A program made the translations under genes and the position numbers. The notes under the pieces were generated by a model. It saw only the letters and a list, made by a program, of their open reading frames with translations. It was not told the DNA's origin and searched no databases. Shown in pieces: positions 1-8,501 of a stretch of 52,164 nucleotides of DNA; within the stretch, counting starts at the first letter, position 1; the number at the start of each line of letters is the position of its first letter. Source of the DNA: Chloroflexota bacterium (lineage in GTDB: Bacteria; Chloroflexota; Anaerolineae; UBA4142); NCBI GenBank assembly GCA_016219275.1, contig JACRBM010000051.1, positions 1 through 52,164 of the forward strand, read 5' to 3'.

Positions 1-2
1 CT

Positions 3-113
3 GGACGCGGATGGAAACGTGACTGTGCGCAAGCCATGCTCGCTGGGTTGAGTGAACTTCACAGCGGTCGTTTTGATAAGGCTTGGCAGAAAACCGTGCC
101 CATTGTCATCTGA
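3..113 (+). CDS. C-terminal end of an unidentified protein (partial at window edge)
   Basis: An open frame enters from the left edge and ends at a TGA at 111-113, giving 36 residues that include the stretch AQAMLAGLSELHSGRFDKAW. The other two forward frames close earlier (at 49-51 and near 20). I do not recognise a family from so short a piece. A promoter for the next gene follows at about 157, consistent with a gene ending here. It could still be a chance open frame. Confidence 0.4.
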   Translation, partial: GRGWKRDCAQAMLAGLSELHSGRFDKAWQKTVPIVI

Positions 114-156
114 AGTCGCCGACACTTTTGCGGTATACTCATTGGGTGACTAGGAT

Positions 157-185
157 TTGTCTACGGATTGCCTTTATGTTACAAT
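157..185 (+). promoter_or_regulatory. Sigma-70-type promoter for the first lipoprotein
   Basis: TTGTCT at 157-162 and TACAAT at 180-185 are separated by 17 bp. A strong ribosome-binding site (GAGGAGG, 231-237) and the ATG at 248 follow, so the leader would be about 55 nt. Prediction from hexamer match only. Confidence 0.5.
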
Positions 186-247
186 ATCCGCCGTTATACC
201 GCGCACCAACACATAATGGTGTAATGTTCTGAGGAGGATTCAATTCG

Positions 248-1006
248 ATGAATTTTGGAATGTTGCGTAGTGCAGTATTGATTCTGTTGACCCTCGTTCT
301 GGGCGCGTGTGGACCCGAACCGACTCCAACGCCAGTACCAACCGCCACGTCTATCCCAACCGCGACGCTGGTGCCCGGCACACCAACTCCAACATCAACC
401 CCAACCCTCACGCCGACTGTCACGACGACACGCGTGCCCCCCACGCCCACCGCGACACCTACACCGACGTTTACTCCAACACCCAATCCACGCGATTTGT
501 TGGTGAACGCGTTTAGCAGCGCCGTCCAAAAAACCAAGACGTACATGGTGCGGGTCGTGGAAGAAGGACGGTTGATCGCCGTCGTTTTGCCGGATCGTTT
601 TCTCCAACTCGAGAGCGACTATTTCCTCAGAATTGGCGCGACGACTTATTTTTACGACCCTGCCGGCAAATTGGTTGCGCGCAACGCACCAGCGCCTTTT
701 TTTGATCGCGTCGATTTGCGCATCCTGCGCGATCATGTTCTCCAAATCAAACAAGCCACTGCGTTGCCACCCACCACGATTGATGGCGTCCCCTGCATCG
801 GTTATCAAACGACGTTCGCGGTCTCGCGTCCCGAACTACCCAAAACGCCAGGTCCCACGCCACAAATGGTCACCGTCAATCAGCCAGTCAAAATTTGGAT
901 CTCGACCAAAGACGGCTTTCCCAAACAAATCAATTTGGGTGATCCTACGCCACTCACGCTGATCTTTTCCGATTTCAATGACCAGTTCGAAATAGTCGCG
1001 CCGTAA
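248..1006 (+). CDS. Secreted lipoprotein with Pro/Thr-rich linker
   Basis: The 252-residue product begins with a lipoprotein signal peptide: a short hydrophobic stretch ends in the lipobox LGAC with Cys21 as the probable lipidated residue. Residues 22 to about 80 are a PTPTP-type low-complexity linker, typical of surface lipoproteins in Chloroflexota. The remaining ~170 residues form a compact domain beginning near NPRDLLVNAF, predicted mostly beta, that resembles LolA/LppX-type lipoprotein carrier folds in style, but I cannot name a family with certainty. Start chosen from GAGGAGG 10 nt upstream. It sits alone between its own promoter and a strong terminator, so it is probably monocistronic. 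Anchoring on the outer face of the cell membrane is inferred from the lipobox. Confidence 0.85.
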   Translation: MNFGMLRSAVLILLTLVLGACGPEPTPTPVPTATSIPTATLVPGTPTPTSTPTLTPTVTTTRVPPTPTATPTPTFTPTPNPRDLLVNAFSSAVQKTKTYMVRVVEEGRLIAVVLPDRFLQLESDYFLRIGATTYFYDPAGKLVARNAPAPFFDRVDLRILRDHVLQIKQATALPPTTIDGVPCIGYQTTFAVSRPELPKTPGPTPQMVTVNQPVKIWISTKDGFPKQINLGDPTPLTLIFSDFNDQFEIVAP

Positions 1007-1072
1007 TTTAGCGCCTGCATTTGACGATCAGACGTGTCGTTCACTCTTTCGCAAAACAGTGTAGCCGAAATC

Positions 1073-1110
1073 AGAATCCAGGTTTCTTCCGGAAACCTGG
1101 ATTCTTTCTT
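1073..1110 (+). terminator. Rho-independent terminator after the lipoprotein gene
   Basis: Perfect 14-bp stem (1073-1086 with 1092-1105) around a 5-nt loop, followed by TTTCTT. The arm AGAATCCAGGTTTC is identical to the arm of the terminator at 6288-6321 on the other side of the A2M gene. Confidence 0.85.
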
Positions 1111-1222
1111 GTTCACCAAGGAACATTTCCGACTTTACCAGCGTCTTGAAATTAACACGGCAAGCCCTACCACGTTTTTCCACGCTTCATGCCTTCAAAT
1201 CTGGATGTAACACTTTTGATTC

Positions 1223-1251
1223 TTGAATTGTAACACGTCTTGTCCTAAAAT
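1223..1251 (+). promoter_or_regulatory. Probable promoter of the A2M gene
   Basis: TTGAAT at 1223-1228 and TAAAAT at 1246-1251 with a 17-bp spacer, in the otherwise gene-free 1007-1380 stretch between the upstream terminator and the A2M start. Confidence 0.45.
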
Positions 1252-1277
1252 CGAGGCAGATTTGTTGCATGTTAGTC

Positions 1278-1363
1278 GTTGGAAATTGGAAGTTGGATCA
1301 GTGCCTACCGCTAAACCATCTTTCCGAGTTCCAACCTCTAACTTCCAATCTCCAACCTCCAAC
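1278..1363. repeat. Two facing arrays of degenerate 7-bp units
   Basis: At 1278-1298 three units of the type GTTGGAA follow each other; at 1329-1363 five units of the type CTCCAAC follow. The second array is the reverse complement of the first, so the pair can fold into a hairpin. They lie just before the A2M ribosome-binding site (AAGGAG, 1367-1372). Similar 7/8-bp-period arrays occur at 25104, 36938, 38012, 39716 and 51947. Confidence 0.7.
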
Positions 1364-1380
1364 CAAAAGGAGATGCCAAA

Positions 1381-4300
1381 ATGAACAGTGTCCTTGCGCT
1401 GGTTCGCTGGTTCTGGCAAAAACGCGTGGCTGTCACGGTGGCAGCCATCCTCCTGTTCCTCGCCGCGATGATCGCGGCAACGTACTTGGCGTTCAACCCA
1501 CTCACGGTCGAATTCGACAACCAAAAAACGATTGTCGTCGGTCCGACCCAGTTCGCGCCCGAAAACCCATCCGCCGTCCGCGTCGTCGTGCGCGATCTCA
1601 ACGATCAGCCAATTGCGAACGCGAACGTCACGGTGATGCTCGCGCCCAAGGGCTTGGGGTTCCCGCAAACACTCTACACCGGCAAGACCGATGCGCGCGG
1701 CACCGCGCCCGTGTCGTTCACAATCCCGGAAAACACCGCGCGCGAAATGAATCTCGTCGTCGAAACGAATTCCAACGTCGGACGCGACCGCATTACGAAA
1801 GAGATCACCGTTCAGCGAAGTTACAAATTACTCATTACGACGGACAAACCCCTCTACCAACCCGGTCAACTCATTCACCTGCGCGCGCTCGCGCTCGGCG
1901 CGCTCGATCGCGTGCCGGCAAAAAATCAGAGCATTGAATTTTTGATCGAAGATCCGAAAGGCAACAAAGTCTATCGCAAGACCGTTCAATCATCCGCGTA
2001 CGGCATCGTCAGCGCGGATTTTCAACTCGCGGACACGGTCAATGCCGGCAACTACAAAATCACCGCAACACTCGGCGACACGAAATCGGAAAAGACGGTG
2101 AACGTGAAACCGTACCTCCTGCCGAAATTCAAAATCGTCGCTGAAACCGAACGCACCTACTATTTGCCGGGCGAACGTGTGACCGGCAAACTGCGCGTGG
2201 ATTATTTCTTCGGCAAGCCGGTCGCCAAAGGCGAGGTGACGATCAAGGGCATCGTCTACGATGTTGCACGCGCCGAGACGATCAACCTCGCCGGCAAGAC
2301 GGACGACACGGGCGCGTACGCGTTCTCGTTCACGCTGCCAAATTATTTCGCGTCGTCCGGGCTCACTAAAGACCGCGCCGATTTCGGTCTCGAAATTTCG
2401 GTGACCGATCAAGCGAATCACACCGAGCAAACCTCGTTGACGCTCCCGATTGCGAACGGCGCGATCATGATTGACGCCGTGCCCGAAAGCGGCACGCTCG
2501 TCGCGAACGTCGAGAACATTGTCTACGTACTGACCTCGTTGCCGGACGGCTCGCCGCTGGAAACCGAATTGACGATTAGCGGCGCTGGCGCGCCATTGCA
2601 AGCGCACGCCGGCAAGTACGGACTCGCCGAGATTCGTTTCAAGCCGCAGTACTCGAACCTCACGCTCGCGATCGCCGCGCGCGACGCCAAGGGTCGCACC
2701 GTGATGCGCAACATTGCTCTACGCGCCGAACCGACCGCGCAAATCTTGCTGCGCGCCAACCGCGCGACATATCGCGTCGGCGAGACGATGAGACTCGATG
2801 CGTTCGTCACCGGCGGCGCTGGCTCGGTGTTCTTCGATCTCATCAAGGAAAAACAAACGTTCTCGACGCGCGCGGCAGATGCGAACAACGGTCGCGCGAG
2901 TGTAGACATTGACGTGACACCGGAACTTGCCGGCACCGTCCAGGTTCACGCCTACCAAGTCGAACGCGATGGCACGATCAAGCGCGACACGCGCGTCGTC
3001 GTCGTCGAGCACGCCGGCGAGTTGAACATCGCGATCAAACCCGACCGCGATGTGTATCGTCCCGGCGAAATGTCCCAAGTCACGTTCAACGTGACGAACC
3101 ACGAAGGCAAGGGCGTGCAATCCGCGCTCGGCGTGACTGGTGTGGACGAAGCCGTATTCGCGCTCGCCGAGCAAGACCCAGGATTTGCGAAACTGTATTT
3201 CCTCCTGCAAAACGAACTACTCGAACCGAAATACCAGGTCAAGGGATTTGCGCTGCCAGAAGTCGTCAGTTACGAAACAGCCAAGCCCATCGAACTCCGC
3301 ACCGCGCAAGACCTGTCCGCGCGCGCGGCGTGGGCGAACGCCACGCCATTCGACCTGACGATGCGCGTCAACTCCTTGCCGGAAAAACAGGCGGCGGCAA
3401 CCAAAGCCGAGCGAGAACGTTTTAACAATCTCTTCGATGCGCTCGCGGTCGTTCTCTCGATTGTGCCGTTGCTGTTCGGCGGATTCGTGATGGCGTGCCT
3501 CAACGCGAAAAACATCCTGGGCAAAGCGATGGCGTGGTGGGCAGGCGCGTTCGCGATCTATTTCATCGTGTCGCCGATTCTTGTTAGCGGCGCGCTCGTT
3601 ATCGGCGCGCTTATGTTTTACTTTAAACTCGGGTTGCTCGTCCTCGCGATGCTTGGATTCGCGTGGATTGTCGCGCTTGGTTTTCTGGTCGCCCATGCGA
3701 TCGCGAAGCAGGATCGCCGGCTCCAAATCGCGATTGCGCTCCTCGTTGCGTACCTCATTCTGTTCGGCATCCTGGGAACCTTTGCCGGTCAAGTTGACCT
3801 GGGCGGCACGCGCATGTTGGTCATCCTGTTGACGTTTCTTGCCGGACTCGCCGCGCTCGTGTTGCTCGGCGGCGGCTTGATTCTGCAAGGAGAAAAAACG
3901 CCCGGCTATGCGGCGATCATCACCACCCTCCTCGTCATCTTTACCGCGATTCTCCTGTGGCAAATGCCAAACGTGAGTCCGCTCTTGCGCGTGATGGGAA
4001 ATCCGGCAATCTATAACCCGGTCGGACAACTCACCGGTTGCGCGTCGCAAACCGCTGCACCAACCGCCGCACCGGCGATGCAACGCGCGGCGGCAACTGC
4101 CGCGCCCGCGCCCACCTCTGCGCCGGCGGCTGAAGCGCAGAAAGCGACTGCCGCCGGACAAGAACCACCACGCTTGCGCCAATATTTTCCGGAAACGCTC
4201 TACGTCAATCCGCAAGTCATCACCGACGAGCGTGGCAACGCGACGATTGAAATTCCGCTCGCCGATTCGATCACGACCTGGCGGCTCGCGGCGATGGCAT

Positions 4301-6270
4301 CGTCGCAACGCGGCGAACTCGGGTCGGCGAGCGCGGGACTGCGCGTGTTCCAAGATTTCTTCGTTGACCTCGATCTGCCGGTCGCGCTGACGCAGAACGA
4401 CGAGATTTCAATTCCCGTCGCGGTGTACAACTATTTGCCGCAAACGCAAAAAGTGCAACTCCAAGTCGAAAAACAATCCTGGTTCCAACTGCAGGACGAC
4501 GCGGAGAAATCCATCACGATTGCGTCGAACGACATTGACGTGATCTACTTTCGCATCAAGGCGATGCAATTTGGAATGCAGAGATTGAAAGTGACCGCGC
4601 TCGGCGAAAAAATGTCGGACGCGATTCAACGTGAGATTCGCGTCTATCCCGACGGCAAGCCGTTCGAATTGACGCAGAGCAACTGGCTCAAGGGCAACAC
4701 GACCCAGGTCGTCGAACTGCCGGCGCAAGCAATTCCCGGCGCGTCGCGCATCGAAGTAAAAATCTTTCCGGGCGTGATGAGCCAGGTCGTGAACGGACTC
4801 GACGGTCTTTTGCGAATGCCCTTTGGCTGATTTGAGCAAACGACGTCGGTGACGTTCCCAAATGTTCTCGTGCTCAATTACTTGAAAGCCACCAAGCAAG
4901 CATCGCCCGAAGTTCAACTGAAGGCGGAGAATTTCATCGCGATCGGTTATCAACGCCTGTTGACGTTCGAAGCGACGGGCGGCGGGTTCTCGCTGTGGAG
5001 CGGCGGGACGCCCAGCGTGATGCTCAGTGCGAAAGGTCTGCTCGAATTCGGCGACATGGCGCGCGTATATCCAATTGATCCATCGCTGCTCGAACGCACG
5101 CGCCGCTGGTTGTTGTCGAAACAACAATCGGATGGAACCTGGGTCGGCACCGCTGCCTGGGATCATCCACCCGAGTCGGCATCCCAGGATCGCTTGCCGC
5201 TCACGGCAGTCGTCGCGTGGGCAATTGCCGAATCCGGCGGCAAGAACGAGTCAGGGACAAGTCGCGCCATCGCGTACATCAAGGAAAACGCGTCACGCGC
5301 GAACGATCCGTACACGCTCGCGCTCGTTGCTAACGCACTCGTCGCGTACGACCCGAATGATTCCACCGCACGCGATGCGCTGGCGCGGCTCAATCAGATG
5401 CAAGTCGCGGAAGGCGAGGGCGCGTACTTTGCGACCAAGGTCGGCTCATTCACCGGCGCGTATGGCGTTTCCGGCAACATCGAAACGACCTCGCTTGCGG
5501 CGTACGCGTTCTTGAAAGGACACGCCCACACCGATACGGCGCAACGCGCGCTGACGTACCTCATGCAAAAGAAAGACGCGCGCGGTACCTGGGGCACGAC
5601 ACAGGCGACGATTCTCGCGCTGCGCGCGCTCGTGCAATCGGCGATAGACGCCGGCGAGCCGGCGCAGGACGCGACCGTGCGCGTGTCGTTCAACGGCGCG
5701 CAAGCCAAGCCCATCGTCGTCAACAAGGAAAACTCGGGCGTCGTCCAGGTCGTCACGTTCGACGACGTCAACCCTGGGACGAATCGCCTGGCGTTCCAAG
5801 TCGAGGGCAAGGGCTCGCTCGCGTATCAAGTTTCGACGAATTACTACTTGCCTTGGTCGGCGGTGCCGCCCACGCCGGAAAAAGACAAACTGGTGGACAT
5901 TCAGGTGCGGTACGATCGCACGGCGCTCGCGGTAAATGATGAAGTCGGCGTGACCGCGACGATTCGCTTGGTGAAGGAGGGCAAGGCGCGCATGTCCATC
6001 ATTGATCTCGGCGTGCCGCCTGGCTTTACCGTCGCGACCGAAGACCTGGACGCCGCGGTCAAATTGAAAAACATCGCGCGCTACGAATTGACCGGGCGAC
6101 AGATCATCGTCTATCTCGACGAGTTCGATTCGAAAAAACCGGTGACGTTGGCGTATCACTTGAAAGCGAAATTCCCGTTGCGCGCGCAAGCGCCCAGCTC
6201 GACGACGTACGATTACTACAATCCGACCGTCGGCTCCACGCAAGCGCCGCAGTTGTTGACGGTTAAATAA
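1381..6270 (+). CDS. Bacterial alpha-2-macroglobulin with in-frame TGA at the thioester cysteine (candidate selenoprotein)
   Basis: Read through one TGA, this frame gives 1629 residues. Residues 15-37 form a signal-anchor helix. Macroglobulin-like domains follow, with the hallmark TDKPLYQPGQ near 155. About six membrane helices lie at roughly 685-860, then an Ala/Pro/Thr-rich linker (885-930) and the A2M domain from YFPETLYVNP at 935. The thioester domain starts at 1150 and a receptor-binding-like domain ends the protein. A2M proteins trap proteases and can bind them covalently through a Cys-Gln thioester in the motif CxEQ. Here the codon in the Cys position (4828-4830) is TGA: the frame reads RMPFG, stop, FEQTTS. 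The frame stays open for 480 codons after it, with conserved thioester-domain sequence. The internal membrane block between MG and A2M domains is unusual. AAGGAG lies 8 nt before the ATG. Alternatives are a nonsense mutation or a base error; a separate gene starting at GTG 4849 is unlikely, as it lacks a ribosome-binding site and would begin mid-domain. Confidence 0.9.
4828..4830 (+). other. In-frame TGA at the thioester Cys codon (possible selenocysteine, residue 1150)
   Basis: The family motif here is GCxEQ; the DNA reads GGC TGA TTT GAG CAA, so only the Cys codon is altered, one base from TGC or TGT. TGA is used as an ordinary stop elsewhere in the window (for example at 22334-22336 and 33404-33406), so a genome-wide reassignment is excluded; site-specific recoding or a mutation/error remain. 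Confidence 0.5.
4842..4856 (+). promoter_or_regulatory. SECIS-like hairpin downstream of the in-frame TGA
   Basis: Five perfect pairs (4843-4847 with 4851-4855), extendable by a G-U pair (4842/4856), close a GGU loop at 4848-4850. Seventeen nucleotides separate the TGA from the loop. Bacterial SECIS elements lie inside the reading frame just after the UGA, with a short upper stem and a G/GU at the loop start; the E. coli fdhF element has a GGU-containing loop at almost the same distance. A competing longer pairing (4832-4838 with 4871-4877) is also possible. Recognition by SelB is inference. Confidence 0.45.
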
Positions 6271-6287
6271 CCGGCATCGTCTAAAAA

Positions 6288-6321
6288 AGAATCCAGGTTT
6301 CTCGAAAGAAACCTGGATTCT
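6288..6321. terminator. Bidirectional terminator between A2M and the convergent TPR gene
   Basis: Perfect 15-bp stem (6288-6302 with 6307-6321) with loop CGAA, preceded by an A-run at 6283-6288 and followed by GATTTT, so it can serve both strands. The arms repeat the sequence of the 1073-1105 terminator. Confidence 0.85.
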
Positions 6322-6337
6322 GATTTTGCGCGCGACT

Positions 6338-8317
6338 CTAGCGCGAGGGTTTGCGCTTGCGCGCGGCGGCGCGGCGCGGACGCGCTTGCGTCGCGACCGG
6401 TTTCTTGGGCGCTTGACCGTGCGCGTTGAGCCACTCGACCGCGCCAGGCGTGCGTCGCCAATAGTTGAGATGATCCGCTGCATACGCAATCGCTTCGCGT
6501 TCGTCGCCCATGCCGATCAGGTCGGGCAGACGATTGGGCACGCGCTTGCGCCCCGTCAAGTACGCCGGCACATGCGGATTTTCTTCGAGCGCGTCGGCGA
6601 GCGCCTTGTTCGCGCGCGCCGTTGCGCCGTGCTTGCGAAATGCCAATAGCGCGCGCGTGTATTGCCACGTCGCCGACCAATCGTCGTGATATTGTTTGAG
6701 CAGCGGCGCAATCTCCTCGTCGCGTTCGAGTTGCAACAGCAAATCCACGAGCAAATAACGAATCCCCTGATTATCATTCGGATTCAAGCGCAACATCTCG
6801 CGATAATGCGCGAGCGCGTCCTCCTGGCGATTCAAACGCCACAGCGTTTCGGCAAGTCCATGGCGCGCGCGCATGTACGGACGCGTTTCCAGCAAGCCCC
6901 AAAAGTGACCGGCATTCTCCGCAAAGAATTCTTTGCCTAACGCGCGCGCGCCCGCCGCGACGCCTTGCGCGTAATACTCCATCGCGCGTTGCAGTGTGTC
7001 TGCCTCTTCCTGCGCGAGCAACACGTACGCATCCGCGCAGTCCGCGGAAATCGTCAGCGCGTCGTGCGCCAGCGCGATGCGCTTGGCGGGATTCGTTTCC
7101 TCGAACGCATCGTACATCAAATCCTGCGCGCGATCTAAAGCAGATTCGGATGTCTCGCCACGTCCCATTTGGCGCGCGAGTTCTTGCATCGGACGCTCCA
7201 TCACGCGGCGGTCGAACGCGCGCGGCTCGTCGTCTTTTTCCACATCACCCTCAAAATCCGCCCACTCGACGCGTTGCGCGGGTTGTTCGGCAAGCGGCAA
7301 ATCGCCCGCGGGATATTTCACCGCGACCTGAAGGGTGCCCGCATGTGTTGGCACATAGAGCGTCATTTCGATGGGTTCGAAATCGCCGCGCCCGTTCGGC
7401 TTCAAATGATCGCGCACGAGCATTGGAATCGCGCGGAGCGCGACCTCGTACCACAAGAGTTCGGCGCGTGTGGGTCGCCGCACGGTGCGCGCTTTTTCGA
7501 CGACGACGACAATCGGGTACGCGTTCGGCGCGGCAATCGCCCAGCCGAATTTTTCGATCGCGTCGAGATCGTCGAACGGCATTTTGGTTGCGTCGTCGAA
7601 AAAGCACGAGTGCAAACCCTCGGCGGGAATCGCGTCAAGCGGATTATCGTCTTCGGTGAACGTGCGCCGCACATTGTCCCAGGTCGGATACATCGCCAAA
7701 CCGTACTCGACGCCGCCTTGCCCCATCACAATCGCGTACCGAAATTCATTTTCGTACGGATGCCGCAACGCGAGCGCGTGATAATTGCTCAGTTGCACCC
7801 ACGGCGCGGCGCGATAAAATTCGGCGGCGGCAGCGTAAAAACTCGCGATGAGTTCGGGAGAGACGTTGGGCACGGCGACGAGCGCGGGATTCTCCGGTGT
7901 GCCCTGGCGCATGTGCGTTTCGAGTTCGCGGATAATGTCGCGCACTTCGTCGGGCATCGGCGCTTCGATGAGGTCTATTTCGAGTTTAGCGTCGGCGAAG
8001 AACGCTAGCAGTTTCTCGGCGAGCGCAGAATCACTGACGACGAGACGTTGCGGCGCGCCCGGCTTGCCGCTGTTCGGTGTGGGATGGCGCGCCGCGTTCG
8101 ATAACGCGTCCCAGACTTGGCGCGGCGTGGGCGACCCAGGAACAAGTTCCGTGCCGCGCATCGCGCCATCGTCCGCGTTGAAGGTGATGATGATGTACGG
8201 GCGGTAAGGTTTTTCGTCGGGCGGCGCAACCCAGGTTCGCAATTGCGCGGTCGCGATGAGCCAGGTTTCGTCAAGACGCGGCAGTCGCGCCAGCCCGCCG
8301 GCAGTTGATCGTCGCAT
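6338..8317 (-). CDS. TPR-like (ST7-type) protein with conserved N-terminal domain of unknown function
   Basis: The 659-residue product has no signal peptide or membrane helix and is probably cytosolic. Residues 1 to about 360 form one or two globular domains of unknown function (start RLPRLDETWLIATAQLRTWV), which I associate from memory with the DUF6930/DUF7309 proteins. The C-terminal half is helical and repeat-rich: helix pairs around ALAHDALTISADCADAYVLL and RHGLAETLWRLNRQEDALAH are TPR-like and recall the ST7 family. The last ~20 residues are a basic tail (RPRRAAARKRKPSR). The start at 8317 is chosen because AAAGGAG lies 6-7 nt before the ATG; an upstream extension to 8500 would translate a palindromic repeat and is rejected. 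It converges on the A2M gene and appears monocistronic. Function unknown; a protein-protein interaction role is inferred only from the repeats. Confidence 0.8.
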   Translation of the reverse strand: MRRSTAGGLARLPRLDETWLIATAQLRTWVAPPDEKPYRPYIIITFNADDGAMRGTELVPGSPTPRQVWDALSNAARHPTPNSGKPGAPQRLVVSDSALAEKLLAFFADAKLEIDLIEAPMPDEVRDIIRELETHMRQGTPENPALVAVPNVSPELIASFYAAAAEFYRAAPWVQLSNYHALALRHPYENEFRYAIVMGQGGVEYGLAMYPTWDNVRRTFTEDDNPLDAIPAEGLHSCFFDDATKMPFDDLDAIEKFGWAIAAPNAYPIVVVVEKARTVRRPTRAELLWYEVALRAIPMLVRDHLKPNGRGDFEPIEMTLYVPTHAGTLQVAVKYPAGDLPLAEQPAQRVEWADFEGDVEKDDEPRAFDRRVMERPMQELARQMGRGETSESALDRAQDLMYDAFEETNPAKRIALAHDALTISADCADAYVLLAQEEADTLQRAMEYYAQGVAAGARALGKEFFAENAGHFWGLLETRPYMRARHGLAETLWRLNRQEDALAHYREMLRLNPNDNQGIRYLLVDLLLQLERDEEIAPLLKQYHDDWSATWQYTRALLAFRKHGATARANKALADALEENPHVPAYLTGRKRVPNRLPDLIGMGDEREAIAYAADHLNYWRRTPGAVEWLNAHGQAPKKPVATQARPRRAAARKRKPSR

Positions 8318-8338
8318 GAATTCTCCTTTGGAAATGTA

Positions 8339-8359
8339 GGACAAGTTGCCAACTTGTCC
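8339..8359. repeat. Small palindrome (9-bp arms, 3-nt loop)
   Basis: GGACAAGTT-GCC-AACTTGTCC just upstream of the TPR gene start. A related half (CAAGTTGGAAACCTGCGCTAC) lies at about 8391. Member of a dispersed class of short palindromes also at 15636, 19520, 20885, 44622 and 44748. Confidence 0.7.
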
Positions 8360-8425
8360 CAGTTCGCTTGTACAGCAACCCCGTGCGGCAAGTTGGAAAC
8401 CTGCGCTACGATTCATCGCGCGGTT

Positions 8426-8454
8426 AATTATATCGCAGTTAGCGTTCCGCGCCA
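8426..8454 (-). promoter_or_regulatory. Promoter of the TPR gene
   Basis: On the minus strand TTGGCG (8454-8449) and a perfect TATAAT (8431-8426) are separated by 17 bp, about 110 bp upstream of the chosen start. Confidence 0.55.
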
Positions 8455-8501
8455 AACGCGGATTCGCAAGTCGCGCGCGTTTATCATTTCGCCAAATCAC
8501 G

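Noticed and set aside
139-546. Minus-strand frame with a Gly/Val repeat (GVGVGVAVGVGG)
   Set aside because: It is the complement of the Pro/Thr linker codons of the lipoprotein gene.
4849-6270. Separate gene starting at GTG 4849 for the second part of A2M
   Set aside because: No ribosome-binding site, the start would lie inside the thioester domain a few residues after the CxEQ motif, and the frame is continuous with the upstream part.
8318-8500. N-terminal extension of the TPR protein to 8500
   Set aside because: It would translate a palindromic repeat and the promoter; a good ribosome-binding site supports 8317.
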